Numbered from the stretch's first letter, positions 24,786-34,324 are shown. The stretch: DNA of 64,000 nucleotides from an uncultured Verrucomicrobia subdivision 3 bacterium (GCA_903922735.1 CAIXUZ010000041.1:1-64000); one strand, 5' to 3'. Notes: a model not told the origin generated them from the letters alone. Numbers and translations are program-made.

Positions 24786-25478
24786 ATGATTAATGCAAAT
24801 TTGGAACATTGTCTCTCCTTCATTCATAGCCAGAGTGCCACCACGAAAACCCCCGTGCCGGAAACCGGAATTCGGCGGGCGGTCACTATTTCCCGCCAGG
24901 CCGGCTGCGGCGCGGTTTCCATCGCTGAAAAACTGGCGGATTATCTTCAATTGCACGCGCCGCCGGCAACCGCTCCCTGGACCATCTTTGACCGCGACTT
25001 GATGACCAAGGTGCTGTCGGATCACAAGCTGCCGGCCTATCTTGCCAAGTTTTTGCCCGAGGATCGCGTTTCTGCGATTGAGGACACGCTGGCGGACATT
25101 TTTGGGGTGCGCCCAACCGCCGAGACCATGGTTCAGCAGACAGCGGAAACCGTTTTGAAATTAGCCGAGCTTGGCGGCGTCATTCTCATTGGTCGTGGCG
25201 GAAATATCATTACCGCCAGGCTGCCGCATGTTTTGCACGTTCGCCTCGTTGCTCCGCTGGACGACCGGATTGAAAGGATTTGTCGCGATGACCACAAGTC
25301 GCCAGCTGAGGCGCGGCGGTTTTGCCTTGAAGAGGAACAGGCCCGGGCGCGTTACCTCAAGACTTACTTCAACGCCGAGATAAATGACCCGGTAAATTAT
25401 CACCTGATCATCAACACCAGTCACGTCGGTTCCGAAAATGCAACGAAATTGATTGGTGATGCCGCGTTGAAAGTGTGA
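24786..25478 (+). CDS. Cytidylate kinase-like protein
   Basis: A 230-residue P-loop protein of the cytidylate-kinase-like family, distinct from true Cmk. TISRQAGCGAVSIAEKLADY replaces the usual GxxGxGKS P-loop. FDRDLMTKVLSDH follows, and IGRGGNIITARLPHVLHVRL is the characteristic second motif. ERICRDDHKSPAEARRFCLE resembles the lid. Whether it phosphorylates CMP is unknown because the P-loop lysine is not at its usual place. The first 30 residues are variable. It follows the aminotransferase by 87 bp. Confidence 0.8.
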   Translation: MINANLEHCLSFIHSQSATTKTPVPETGIRRAVTISRQAGCGAVSIAEKLADYLQLHAPPATAPWTIFDRDLMTKVLSDHKLPAYLAKFLPEDRVSAIEDTLADIFGVRPTAETMVQQTAETVLKLAELGGVILIGRGGNIITARLPHVLHVRLVAPLDDRIERICRDDHKSPAEARRFCLEEEQARARYLKTYFNAEINDPVNYHLIINTSHVGSENATKLIGDAALKV

Positions 25479-25527
25479 TTGTACATTCGGACTTGGGTCG
25501 GTTGGTTGTGGTGGTTAAATTATCGCC

Positions 25528-26628
25528 GTGCCGATACTAGAAAAAGCCGCTTCCCGTCGCCGCCGTCGCTTGGGCGATATTTTGGCACTAATCGTATTAT
25601 TGGCCGTCATCGGCGGAATAATCTGGTTATGGAATCATTCCCAGCCATCCCCAATCAGTCCCAAGCGAAATACTTCACCGGCGGCTGTTGCTTCAAAATT
25701 ATCCGTAAAATCAGCACCCCAGAAGGAGTTAAAACCGATTATTATCGCGCCGCAAACGCCGGCTGATTTTCCGCGAGCGGTGCGAAATGTTTTTGAGGCC
25801 CAAGTTGCCTTGGCCCGGCGGGCAATTTCGCCGGGTTCGATTGATTCCGCCATCGGTTCACAGACTCGCGCCGCCATCGCTGCGTTCCAGCGCGCGCTGC
25901 AATTGTCGGAGTCCGCTTCGCTGGATACGAACACGCGCTCGTTGCTCACGCTCGGTGCCCCGCTGCTGACGAATTATACCGTCACGACCAATGACCTTGC
26001 GCGGTTGCAGCCGATGGGTAAAACGTGGCTGGAAAAATCACAGCAATCGGCGCTGGAATATGAAACCATTCTGGAGCTTGTTGCTGAAAAGGCACACTCG
26101 TATCCGCTGCTCATCCAAAAGTTAAATCCCGGTGTGACCTGGACGAATGTGGTTGCCGGAACAGTTCTGAACCTTCCGGATGTGAGATATTCAGAACCGG
26201 AAGCGCGGGCGGCCTTTGTGGTCATTCACCTATCGCAGAAATTTCTGGAGGCATTTGGGGCGGCGACCAACCTGCTTTTTCACTGTCCGTGTAGCATTGC
26301 CGCAAAAGTGGAAAAACGGCCGGTGGGCGAACTGCATGTTTCCGTCGTCGCGCCGCATCCGAACTACACGTTTGATCCGGCGGTGTTCCCCGAATCGCCG
26401 GAGGCGCAGGCGTTGGGGCGAAAATTGATTTTGCCGCCGGGCCCGAATAATCCCGTCGGCGTTGCCTGGATCGGCTTGGACAAACCTGGCTACGGGATGC
26501 ATGGCACGCCGGTGCCGGAGCAGGTCGGGCGCACGGAGTCGCATGGCTGTTTCCGCTTGGCAAATTGGGATGCGGAATTTTTGCTGAAGCTCGTGTGGAT
26601 TGGAATGCCAGTGCAAGTGGTGCCGTGA
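25528..26628 (+). CDS. L,D-transpeptidase (YkuD) with peptidoglycan-binding domain
   Basis: Envelope enzyme that cross-links peptidoglycan or attaches proteins to it. The basic N-terminus (KAASRRRRRLGDI) and one helix (about residues 18-36, ILALIVLLAVIGGIIWLW) make a signal anchor. A putative peptidoglycan-binding domain is around residues 85-150 (IGSQTRAAIAAFQRALQLSE). The catalytic domain ends GYGMHGTPVPEQVGRTESHG then CFRLANWD, with catalytic Cys341 in the HGCFRL motif and the upstream His in MHGT. The frame opens with GTG 25528, 366 residues. It lies between the kinase-like gene and lemA. Confidence 0.9.
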   Translation: MPILEKAASRRRRRLGDILALIVLLAVIGGIIWLWNHSQPSPISPKRNTSPAAVASKLSVKSAPQKELKPIIIAPQTPADFPRAVRNVFEAQVALARRAISPGSIDSAIGSQTRAAIAAFQRALQLSESASLDTNTRSLLTLGAPLLTNYTVTTNDLARLQPMGKTWLEKSQQSALEYETILELVAEKAHSYPLLIQKLNPGVTWTNVVAGTVLNLPDVRYSEPEARAAFVVIHLSQKFLEAFGAATNLLFHCPCSIAAKVEKRPVGELHVSVVAPHPNYTFDPAVFPESPEAQALGRKLILPPGPNNPVGVAWIGLDKPGYGMHGTPVPEQVGRTESHGCFRLANWDAEFLLKLVWIGMPVQVVP

Positions 26629-26729
26629 GGTTGTATCCGGCGAAGGCGATTCCAGTTTTTTCATGAAATTATCATTGCTCCACCGCACCGTTCGGGGAAA
26701 CTGTCAGTGAACTTAACCAAAGATAAATT

Positions 26730-27341
26730 ATGAAAGCTGGAATTATTTTAATTGTTTTATTGGGCGGATTGGTGCTGGTGGCCTTGATTATTGGCGGCAT
26801 TGTGGTTGGCATCTATAACAAGCTCGTCACGATGCGCAACCGCTATAAAAACGCCTACGCGCAGATTGATGTGCAGCTCAAGCGCCGCTACGACCTCATC
26901 CCGAACCTCGTCGAGACGGCCAAGGGTTATCTCAAGCACGAAAGTGGCACGCTCACGGCGGTGACCGAAGCGCGCAATATCGCCTATGCCGCTGCCAAAG
27001 GGGCCGCCAGCAATCCCGGCGATGCCAGCGCCATGAAGAGTCTCGCTGCCGCCGAAAGTGGTCTGTCTGGCACGTTAAGCCGCCTGATGATGGTGTCCGA
27101 GTCGTATCCCGACTTGAAGGCGAACCAGAACATGATGCAGCTCACCGAGGAGCTGACCTCGACGGAAAATAAAATCTCCTTCGCGCGCCAGGCTTACAAC
27201 GATTCCGTGATGACCTACAACACCGACCGCGAAGTGTTTCCGAGTAATCTAATCGCCGGCATGTTCAACTTTACGGCGGCGGAATTGTTCGTTGTGGACA
27301 AGCCGGAGGAGAAGGTGGCGCCGAAGGTTTCGTTTTCGTAA
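26730..27341 (+). CDS. lemA: LemA family protein
   Basis: A 203-residue membrane-anchored helical protein of the LemA family. The N-terminal helix is about residues 4-29 (rich in Leu, Ile, Val and Gly). The family motif NRYKNAYAQIDVQLKRRYDL then IPNLVETAKGY follows. Near the C-terminus RQAYNDSVMTYNTDREVFPS and FNFTAAELF are conserved. LemA genes commonly sit beside M48 proteases, as here (95 bp to the next gene). The molecular role is not established. Confidence 0.93.
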   Translation: MKAGIILIVLLGGLVLVALIIGGIVVGIYNKLVTMRNRYKNAYAQIDVQLKRRYDLIPNLVETAKGYLKHESGTLTAVTEARNIAYAAAKGAASNPGDASAMKSLAAAESGLSGTLSRLMMVSESYPDLKANQNMMQLTEELTSTENKISFARQAYNDSVMTYNTDREVFPSNLIAGMFNFTAAELFVVDKPEEKVAPKVSFS

Positions 27342-27436
27342 GTTTTCAATGGCGGCGCCCTTTAATGTTTGAGTGATCAGATTTACAGGGTGCCGTGCCT
27401 TGGGAACCGGCCGGTAAACCGGCATCTTAATTTCAA

Positions 27437-29416
27437 ATGGATTTTTTCGCGCGACAAGACCAGGCTCGGCGCAAGACGAAATGGCTGGTGCTTTACTTCG
27501 CGCTCGCCGTTGCGTTGCTGATTGTGGCCGTCTATTTCGTTGCGCTGCTGGCCTTCACCGGCGTACAGGCCAAACAACATCATTATCCCTATGACGCCGC
27601 GCCGGTGCAGTTGGTCCTCTGGAATCCAAAAGTGTTTTTTGGCGCCACGCTCGGCGTGCTGGCGGTGATCTTCCTCGGCAGCGCCTACAAGACCAGCGAA
27701 CTGTCCGCCGGCGGCAGCGCGGTGGCGACGTTGATGGGGGGATGCCTCGTGAATCAAAACACCACGGACCCGAATGAACGCAAGCTGCTCAATGTCGTCG
27801 AGGAGATGTCCATCGCGGCCGGCGTGGCGATGCCGCAGGTCTATGTGCTGCCCAACGAACGCGGCATCAACGCTTTTGCCGCCGGCCACTCGACCGGCGA
27901 CGCCGCCATCGGCGTGACGCGCGGCTGCATTGAAATGCTGTCCCGCGACGAACTGCAGGGGGTCATCGGTCACGAATTCAGCCACATTTTGAACGGGGAC
28001 ATGAAGTTGAACCTCCGGCTCATCGGTATCATCTTCGGCTTGCTCTGCCTGGCCACGATTGGCCGCATCCTGCTGAACACCCGCAGCGGCAACAGTCGCG
28101 ACCGCAACAGTGCGTTGCCGCTGTTCGGTCTGGCTCTCATCATTCTTGGAGCCATCGGCGTTTTCTTCGGCCGGCTGATCCAGGCTGCCGTCAGCCGCCA
28201 GCGTGAATTTCTCGCCGATGCCTCCTCGGTGCAGTTTACGCGCAATCCTGGCGGGCTTTCCGGCGCGCTGCAGAAAATCGGGCGCTACAGCTTCGGCTCC
28301 AAGCTGGAATCCGAGCACGCCCCCGATCTCTGCCACATGTTTTTCGGCAACGGCCTTGGCCTCGCCATGTTTGGGGCGATGGCCACGCATCCGCCCATTC
28401 CCGACCGCATCCACGCGATTGACCCGGCGTGGGACGGAAAATTCCCGCCGCTCAAGGCGGAGCAAGTCGAAACCGTCAACCGCGCTGCCCTTTCCGAGCT
28501 GGAACATCATCGGCAGCCGCTGCCGCAAATTCTTGACGCCATCCTCGGCGGAGCCGTGGTCGCCGGGGAATCGGCGCGCTCGCCGGTCATCCGGTCCGAT
28601 GCGGTTGTTCCGCATCTTGGCAATCCCACGCCGTTGCACCTGAAATATGCGGAGCAAATGCGCGAGGCGATGCCGGAAAGCCTGCGAGCGACCGCTCGCG
28701 AGCCGCTGGACGCCTCAGCCTTGATTTACGCGTTGCTCTTGAGTCGCGAAGAAAAATTGCGCGGGGAGCAGCTCGCCGAGATCAGCCGGCGCGTCAATGC
28801 CTCCGTGTCCGCCAAAGCCGCGGCGCTTTTCCCCGATGTGTCCACCGTGGCCCAGCGTGCGCGGCTGCCCTTGGTCAACCTGGCCATCGGTGCCTTGCGG
28901 AACCTTGCCGCTGACCAGTTTCAGCAATTTTCACAGACCGTGGAATGGCTTGCCGCCAGCGATGATCAGATCGAACTGTTTGAATTCGTGCTGCAAAAGA
29001 TTGTTTTTCATCATCTCGGGCCGAAGTTTGGCTATTCCCGCCCTGCCACCGTGCAGTTTTACACGCTTAAGCCGTTGGTGCCGGACTGCGTGGTGGTTCT
29101 GTCCGCGCTGGCCAATGTCGGCAGTGATCGCAATGAGGAGATAAAAAAGGCCTTCGACTCCGGCGCGCCGTTTCTTCGTGCTCCCGTCGGCGTGCCGCTG
29201 GAGCTGCTGGCGCGCGATCAGTGCGGCGTGGACGCGATTGATCGTGCGCTCGACCGGCTCATGCTCGCCGTGCCGATTATCAAGAAAAACCTGATTGAAG
29301 CCTGCGCCCGCGTCGTCGGCGCAGACGGCGTGATTCAGGAAGCGGAAGCGGAATTGCTCCGGGCCATTGCCGACACGTTGGATTGTCCGATTCCACCGCT
29401 GGGAGTGGACGCCTAA
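27437..29416 (+). CDS. M48 family metalloprotease fused to a TerB-like C-terminal domain
   Basis: A 659-residue membrane protease. Two helices (about residues 16-40 and 68-84) precede the catalytic domain, and two more lie near residues 195-240. The zinc site is H179-EFS-H183 in VIGHEFSHILNGD with the third ligand E257 in REFLADASSVQF. After residue 360 a long cytosolic-looking helical region follows, ending in ARVVGADGVIQEAEAELLRA, typical of TerB-like domains. That is about twice the length of a plain HtpX-type protease. LemA is directly upstream, so the two probably work together in envelope quality control. The stop abuts the pheT stop on the other strand. Confidence 0.9.
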   Translation: MDFFARQDQARRKTKWLVLYFALAVALLIVAVYFVALLAFTGVQAKQHHYPYDAAPVQLVLWNPKVFFGATLGVLAVIFLGSAYKTSELSAGGSAVATLMGGCLVNQNTTDPNERKLLNVVEEMSIAAGVAMPQVYVLPNERGINAFAAGHSTGDAAIGVTRGCIEMLSRDELQGVIGHEFSHILNGDMKLNLRLIGIIFGLLCLATIGRILLNTRSGNSRDRNSALPLFGLALIILGAIGVFFGRLIQAAVSRQREFLADASSVQFTRNPGGLSGALQKIGRYSFGSKLESEHAPDLCHMFFGNGLGLAMFGAMATHPPIPDRIHAIDPAWDGKFPPLKAEQVETVNRAALSELEHHRQPLPQILDAILGGAVVAGESARSPVIRSDAVVPHLGNPTPLHLKYAEQMREAMPESLRATAREPLDASALIYALLLSREEKLRGEQLAEISRRVNASVSAKAAALFPDVSTVAQRARLPLVNLAIGALRNLAADQFQQFSQTVEWLAASDDQIELFEFVLQKIVFHHLGPKFGYSRPATVQFYTLKPLVPDCVVVLSALANVGSDRNEEIKKAFDSGAPFLRAPVGVPLELLARDQCGVDAIDRALDRLMLAVPIIKKNLIEACARVVGADGVIQEAEAELLRAIADTLDCPIPPLGVDA

Positions 29417-31864
29417 TTACGCCCGCAGTTCTGCTTTCAACTGCGCTTTCAACGTCTCTAAAACTTTTTCATGGGCGGAATTTACATCCGTATCGGTCAA
29501 GGTCTTGTCCGGAGCGCGATAGGTGAACGCATACGCCACGCTCTTCTGGCCTTCGGGAACATTCTTGCCCCGGAATACGTCGAACAGTTCCACGCTCTCC
29601 AGATTCGCGGCCTTGGCCTGCTTGACCGCCTGCCATACCGTTTCGTGGGTCACGGTTTCCGGCACGATCATCGCCACGTCGCGGCGGCTGGAAGGGAATT
29701 GTGGCAGCGCCTTGAACGATTTGGCCGGATTGCGCCTGGCCAGCAGTGTGTCCAGATTAAATTCAGCAAGGAACACGCCGTCGCGCAAATCGTATTTCTT
29801 GGCGAGTGTCGGGAGTAGCTGGCCAAGTTCGCCCAAAGGCAGTTTGCCGCCTAGTGTCACGGCGGCGGATTCAAGGAACAGCGCCGTGCTTTCCGTGCGC
29901 TTGCCGAACGCGATGCCGCGCAGGCCGAATTGCTCCAGCATTTCCTCGACGAGGCCCTTCAAGTCGTAGGCGTCGAATTTCGCCTCTCGTTCCCCGCCGC
30001 TCCAGAAGGGCAGGGCGCGCTGGCCCGTGATGGCGATAGCCACACTGCGATTTTCCTTCGTCTGGCCGTTCACATTGATGAACACGCGGCCGATCTCAAA
30101 CAGCGCGGCGTCGTAGTTCTTGCGGCTGACGTTGTGTCGCAGCGAATGGATCAGGCCCGGCAGCAAACTCGGTCGCAGCACATCCATGTCCGAGCTCAAC
30201 GGGTTCGCGAGCGCGACGATTTCTTCTGGCTTCTGGCTTCTGACTTCTGACTTCGCAATCAGCGTCTGGCCTTGCGCTTCGTTTAAGCCGAGGCCGGTAA
30301 GGATGCGGCGGGCTTCGCCGATCTGGTCAAAGACGGAATCAAAGTCATTCGTGCCCAGTGCGCCGCGCGGCGAGGTGGCGGGAATCTTATCCACGCCGTA
30401 AAGCCGGCCGACTTCCTCGATCAGATCCACTTCGCGCTTGAAGTCCACGCGCCACGACGGCACGCGGAAGGTGCATTCGCCGGGCTGCTGCGAAACCGTT
30501 TCCAAGCCGAGCTTGTTCAGATACGAGACCTGATCGGCGTGGGAGATGCCGATGCCCAGCAGGTTTTTTGAATGGGCAAAATGCAAGGTGAGTTCCTTCG
30601 GCTGGGCGGGGGAGGGATAAATGTCCACGACGCCTTCCGCCAGCTGGCCGCCGGCGGTTTCGAGGATTAATTGAGCCGCGCGCTGGCTCGCCCAGTCGCA
30701 GATTCCTGCGTCTGCCCCGCGCTCGAAGCGGTAGCTGGATTCACTGCGCAGGCCGAGCCGTTTGCTGGTGCGGCGGATATTAACCGGTGTGAAATACGCG
30801 CTCTCGATGAGCACGTCCGAGGTCAGGTTGTTGATCTCCGTGTTCGCGCCCCCCATGACCCCGGCCAGTGCGATGCCCTTCTGTTCGTCGGCGATGAGCA
30901 GCATCTCGTTCGTGAGTGGGCGTTCCTGATTGTCGAGTGTCTTGAACTTTTCCCCGGCCGTGGCGCGGCGGACCACGATGGTTGGCTTGCCGTCCGCACT
31001 CTTGGTGATGAGGTGATAATCGAACGCATGCAGCGGCTGTCCGCTTTCCAGCATGACGTAGTTCGTCACGTCCACGACGTTGCTGATGCTGCGGATGCCG
31101 ACTTTCTCCAGCGTGTCGCGTAACCAGGCGGGACTCGGCCCGATTTTCACGCCTTTGATGACCCGCGCGGTGTAACGCGGGCAGAGCTCCGCGTCTTCAA
31201 TTCTCACCGCAATCAAAGTGTCCGTTCTGACTTCTGACTTCTGGCTTCCGACGTCTGGAATCCGCAGCGGATTCCCCGTGAGCGCCGCAATTTCGCGGGC
31301 GATGCCGATGACGCTGTTCAAATCCGGGCGATTCGGTGTGATTTCGAGATCATAAACCACGTCGCTGCCGCTGCGGCCGAGATATTCGGCGAACGGCTGG
31401 CCGACCTTCGCGTCCTCGCGCAGGAGGAGCAGGCCGTCTTCCTTCTTGTGACCAATGGCTTCGGGGTCGAGTCCGAGTTCCTCGTGGGAACACATCATGC
31501 CGTGCGATTCCACGCTGCGAATCTTGCCGACCTTGATGGTGAAAGGCTCTTTGTCGCCCTCTTTCATGGGCAGCGACGCGCCGGGCAGGATGAGCGGCAC
31601 TTTGTCGCCCGCCTTGAAATTCTGCGCGCCGCAGACGATCTGGCGTTCGCCTGTGCCATCGTTGACGCGGCAGACAGAGAGCTTGTCGGCGTTCGGATGC
31701 TTGTCGCGCGCGATGACCTGCGCCACGACGATGCCTTCAAAGGCGGCCGATATTTTCTGTACGCCCTCGACTTCGAGGCCGAGCATGGTGAGCCGTTCGG
31801 TCAATTCCTCGGGCGACCAGTTGAAATCAACGTATTGTTTGAGCCAGTTCAGGGTGACTTTCAT
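29417..31864 (-). CDS. pheT: Phenylalanine--tRNA ligase beta subunit
   Basis: Editing and tRNA-binding subunit of PheRS, 815 residues. It begins MKVTLNWLKQYVDFNWSPEE; an EMAP/OB-like tRNA-binding domain follows (GIVVAQVIARDKHPNADKLS, VCGAQNFKAGDKVPLILPGA), then the B3/B4 editing domain, B5 (DVVYDLEITPNRPDLNSVIG belongs to the B1 linker region) and the C-terminal anticodon-binding domain (FRGKNVPEGQKSVAYAFTYR). The start is ATG 31864, not the longer open frame. It is separated from pheS by 3.8 kb of other genes, whereas the two normally adjoin. Decayed copies of its first 50-90 bp occur three times in that interval. Its stop abuts the M48 gene. Confidence 0.96.
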   Translation of the reverse strand: MKVTLNWLKQYVDFNWSPEELTERLTMLGLEVEGVQKISAAFEGIVVAQVIARDKHPNADKLSVCRVNDGTGERQIVCGAQNFKAGDKVPLILPGASLPMKEGDKEPFTIKVGKIRSVESHGMMCSHEELGLDPEAIGHKKEDGLLLLREDAKVGQPFAEYLGRSGSDVVYDLEITPNRPDLNSVIGIAREIAALTGNPLRIPDVGSQKSEVRTDTLIAVRIEDAELCPRYTARVIKGVKIGPSPAWLRDTLEKVGIRSISNVVDVTNYVMLESGQPLHAFDYHLITKSADGKPTIVVRRATAGEKFKTLDNQERPLTNEMLLIADEQKGIALAGVMGGANTEINNLTSDVLIESAYFTPVNIRRTSKRLGLRSESSYRFERGADAGICDWASQRAAQLILETAGGQLAEGVVDIYPSPAQPKELTLHFAHSKNLLGIGISHADQVSYLNKLGLETVSQQPGECTFRVPSWRVDFKREVDLIEEVGRLYGVDKIPATSPRGALGTNDFDSVFDQIGEARRILTGLGLNEAQGQTLIAKSEVRSQKPEEIVALANPLSSDMDVLRPSLLPGLIHSLRHNVSRKNYDAALFEIGRVFINVNGQTKENRSVAIAITGQRALPFWSGGEREAKFDAYDLKGLVEEMLEQFGLRGIAFGKRTESTALFLESAAVTLGGKLPLGELGQLLPTLAKKYDLRDGVFLAEFNLDTLLARRNPAKSFKALPQFPSSRRDVAMIVPETVTHETVWQAVKQAKAANLESVELFDVFRGKNVPEGQKSVAYAFTYRAPDKTLTDTDVNSAHEKVLETLKAQLKAELRA

Positions 31865-31878
31865 GGTAAAAAATAATT

Positions 31879-32595
31879 TTAAGGCTTGGTGATGAAATAT
31901 TGCCGGTTGGTCCAGCGGGCGTGTTCCGTGTCTGAATGGATTGCGGTCAACGTGCTGGCCCCGGACTCGTGCAACAGTCGGGAGATTTCGCGGTCTTTCA
32001 TGCCGAACATGCCGATGAACGGCTTGTTGCCAAATTTGAATTTCCGCCAAGCCATGGCGGCGGCATCGGGAACCAGGCTGCGGATGAAGGATGGCTGGAG
32101 AAACTGGAATGCCGCCGCGCCGCCGGGTTTCAGGACGCGCACGAATTCGCGGATGTAATTTTTGGCGAAGCGCGGTTCAATGTGCTGCAGCGTGATGCTG
32201 GAATAAATCAGGTCAAAATGATTTGCCGGGAAAAGCGCCAGATTGTTTTCCGGATTCACATGGTAGGTGCATTTTTCCGGCTGGCGATTAAACCGGTTGG
32301 CATGGCCGATCATCGAGGGCGAGATGTCCACGCCGTGAACCTCGGTAAAATATCCCGCCAGCGCCTGGGTGAGCCGGCCGACGCCACAGCCGAAATCAAG
32401 CGCCCGACTGCGCGGCAATGCTGGCTTGAGGGAGGCCAGTTTGGCCAGCAAACCGTTGATTTCCTCAATCCCGGTTTGAAAAAACTCCTCGGGCTGCCAG
32501 CGTCCGCCTTTTTTCGCCGGATTAGTCAGCACCACCCAAAGGGGATCGTCTTTGCCCAGCTCATTCCAGTTTTTTTGCCACGCGTTCAGATCCAT
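31879..32595 (-). CDS. Class I SAM-dependent methyltransferase
   Basis: A 238-residue methyltransferase of unknown substrate. Motif I is RALDFGCGVGRLTQALAGYF, followed by VHGVDISPSMIGHANRF (motif II acid Asp) and FDLIYSSITLQHIEPRF (motif IV). FVRVLKPGGAAAFQFLQPSF is motif VI. The N-terminal 45 residues (LNAWQKNWNELGKDDPLWVV) are typical of small sugar or lipid methyltransferases. It lies 14 bp upstream of pheT on the same strand and 54 bp downstream of the phosphatase gene, inside the pheS-pheT interval. Confidence 0.88.
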   Translation of the reverse strand: MDLNAWQKNWNELGKDDPLWVVLTNPAKKGGRWQPEEFFQTGIEEINGLLAKLASLKPALPRSRALDFGCGVGRLTQALAGYFTEVHGVDISPSMIGHANRFNRQPEKCTYHVNPENNLALFPANHFDLIYSSITLQHIEPRFAKNYIREFVRVLKPGGAAAFQFLQPSFIRSLVPDAAAMAWRKFKFGNKPFIGMFGMKDREISRLLHESGASTLTAIHSDTEHARWTNRQYFITKP

Positions 32596-32649
32596 GCAGA
32601 GGTTTTGTGTTTGGAAAAGTCAGATGATGTTCCGGGCTTTGGAATAAAA

Positions 32650-33642
32650 TCAATTTGGTTGTTCGGCGGTGACCTCAAATGCGCTGGTGACGGGGCGGCC
32701 CCAGAAGTATTCCGGCAGTGGCACGCCCAGCAGCCAGAGCGTCGTGGCGGCAGTGTCGTATTGGATGATTGGCGCGGTGACTGCGAAATTCTTCTTCACG
32801 CCTTTGCCCCAGGCCACCCACGGTATCACGACATCGCAGGTTTCCGCAGAGCCATGCGCGCCGGCAATTTTGCCGTTGTTATTCTTGATGTCATGCGAAC
32901 CGTGGTCGGCGGTCAGGATGATGACGCTGTTTGTCAATTCGGCCTCGGCGATGGCGTTCTTGATGATGCCCAGCGCCAGATCGCAATCCTTCAGCGCCAT
33001 TTTCTTTTCCGGCGAATGCGAGCCATATTTGTGCCCCTGGGTGTCGGGATCGCGAAAATGGATGAAACACAGGTTGGGTTGCAGCGTCTTCACCTGCGCG
33101 GCAAAAGCCTTGGCCACGGACAACGCGCCGTCATCCGGCTGCGGCCAGATAAAAGCGTCCACGCTGCCGGGCAACAGCAGGTGCTTGAACTTTTCCTTGC
33201 CCACAAACATCGCGGTTTTCAAGCCGCGCTGTTTGGCGAGTTTGAAAATCGTCGGCAACTTCACCACTCCCTTGGCGGGTTGGTAATCGTTCCAAAGAAT
33301 CTGGTGCGCCTGCGGTCCGACGCCCGTGAGCATCGAGGTGTGGGCGGACAGGGTGAGGCTGGGCACGATGGTGAAGGCGTTCCACGAATGCGCGCCTTCC
33401 GCGGCCATCTGTTGAAACACCGGCATCTCGCTTTGCTGGATCAAGTCCGGGTCGCCCTGGTCAAAGCTGATGATGAAAACGTGGTCCGCGCGGCGCGATT
33501 CAGCCGCCGCCAGACTGCTGGCCAACAGACACGTCATGAGGCAGCCGGCAAGGAACCGACCGGGCGGCCAGTTGAAATCAACGTATTGTTTGAGCCAGTT
33601 CAATGTGATTTTATTAAAATAATTTGTGCTACATTGAGCCAT
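32650..33642 (-). CDS. Secreted alkaline phosphatase / nucleotide pyrophosphatase family protein, chimeric N-terminus
   Basis: A metal-dependent phosphodiesterase of the alkaline-phosphatase superfamily, probably periplasmic. Metal-site motifs are FIISFDQGDP (Asp), PSLTLSAHTSML (nucleophile Thr/Ser region), IHFRDPDTQGH, ILTADHGSHD and GAHGSAE, so it looks complete. The signal-like stretch FLAGCLMTCLLASSLAAAES is preceded, in frame, by NKITLNWLKQYVDFNWPPG, which is the pheT N-terminus. Start codons at 33696 and 33642 lie upstream of that piece and ATG 33537 after it; I chose 33642 because the signal needs the basic residue before it. The native start was probably replaced by the duplicated pheT fragment. 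Confidence 0.82.
   Translation of the reverse strand: MAQCSTNYFNKITLNWLKQYVDFNWPPGRFLAGCLMTCLLASSLAAAESRRADHVFIISFDQGDPDLIQQSEMPVFQQMAAEGAHSWNAFTIVPSLTLSAHTSMLTGVGPQAHQILWNDYQPAKGVVKLPTIFKLAKQRGLKTAMFVGKEKFKHLLLPGSVDAFIWPQPDDGALSVAKAFAAQVKTLQPNLCFIHFRDPDTQGHKYGSHSPEKKMALKDCDLALGIIKNAIAEAELTNSVIILTADHGSHDIKNNNGKIAGAHGSAETCDVVIPWVAWGKGVKKNFAVTAPIIQYDTAATTLWLLGVPLPEYFWGRPVTSAFEVTAEQPN
33561..33612 (-). repeat. Decayed copy A of the pheT 5' end
   Basis: 52 bp matching 31810-31861 (codons 2-18 of pheT) with about four mismatches, same orientation. The pheT start codon is replaced (AAT). It encodes KITLNWLKQYVDFNWPP in frame with the phosphatase gene. Confidence 0.9.
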
Positions 33643-33946
33643 AAACCGACTCGTTATGAAATAAAATTCAAAGCAACGGGTCCGCTGGGAAATCACCGTT
33701 GAAAACCGGCGAAACCATCAAAAGCGCCCAAATGAACATCGAACGGGTGACGGTTTGCTTCTCAATCCTCACGGTTCGCCATCCCTTGCGGATGAAGTTT
33801 GATCGCTTGCGGGCGACGAAATCCACGACAACGTGAAGCGTTTTGGGGTGCGCCAGGCCTGCTGGAGCTTTGACCGTTCGAATCCAGAGTGCCGATTTTA
33901 ACCAAAACCGCCGTGAATTCGGGCAAACTATTGAAAACCAGCCACT

Positions 33947-34324
33947 AAACAAACTTGAGACGCTTCAGGACAGGCTTTTGAAGGGGCATTTTAAGCTTTT
34001 GCTGTCCAATTTTTTGGAAAAAATCGGGCTTTGTAAGCTTACAAAATGATTTTGTTAGTCTGCAAAATGTCTTTGCAAGTCTGTAAAATGTCTTTGCAAG
34101 TCTGTAAAATGATTTTTTAAACCTGCAAAAAGGCTATGTAAGTCTGCAAAATGGCATTTCAAACCTGCAATGAAGCATTGCAAGCTTGGAATGGAGCATT
34201 TCAACCTTGATCCGAGGCATTTCAAGGCTGAAATATCCTGACCCAAACTTGGAAAACAGGGTTGCAGACGATCTGGACAAGATATCAAACCTCGTCCACA
34301 AGCTTGAAAATTTGAAAAACGGCA
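33947..34324. repeat. Strict 21-bp tandem repeat array (locus 2)
   Basis: About 18 units of exactly 21 bp. The best core is 34031-34156, with units starting TTGCAAGTCTGTAAAATG; phase holds to 34324 and is traceable leftward to 33947. TTTGTAAGCTTACAAA (34030-34045) is a perfect palindrome at the core. Units ending GTAAAATGATT match the first unit of locus 1 (17-37). On the minus strand one frame gives Leu heptads (GLKNHFT, DLQRHFT), but it carries a stop inside the core. From 33697 to 33946 no gene was seen. Confidence 0.88.

Noticed and set aside
33868..33890. GTTCGAATCC, resembling a tRNA T-loop
   Set aside because: The flanking bases cannot form the 5-bp T stem, and no acceptor or anticodon arm is found.
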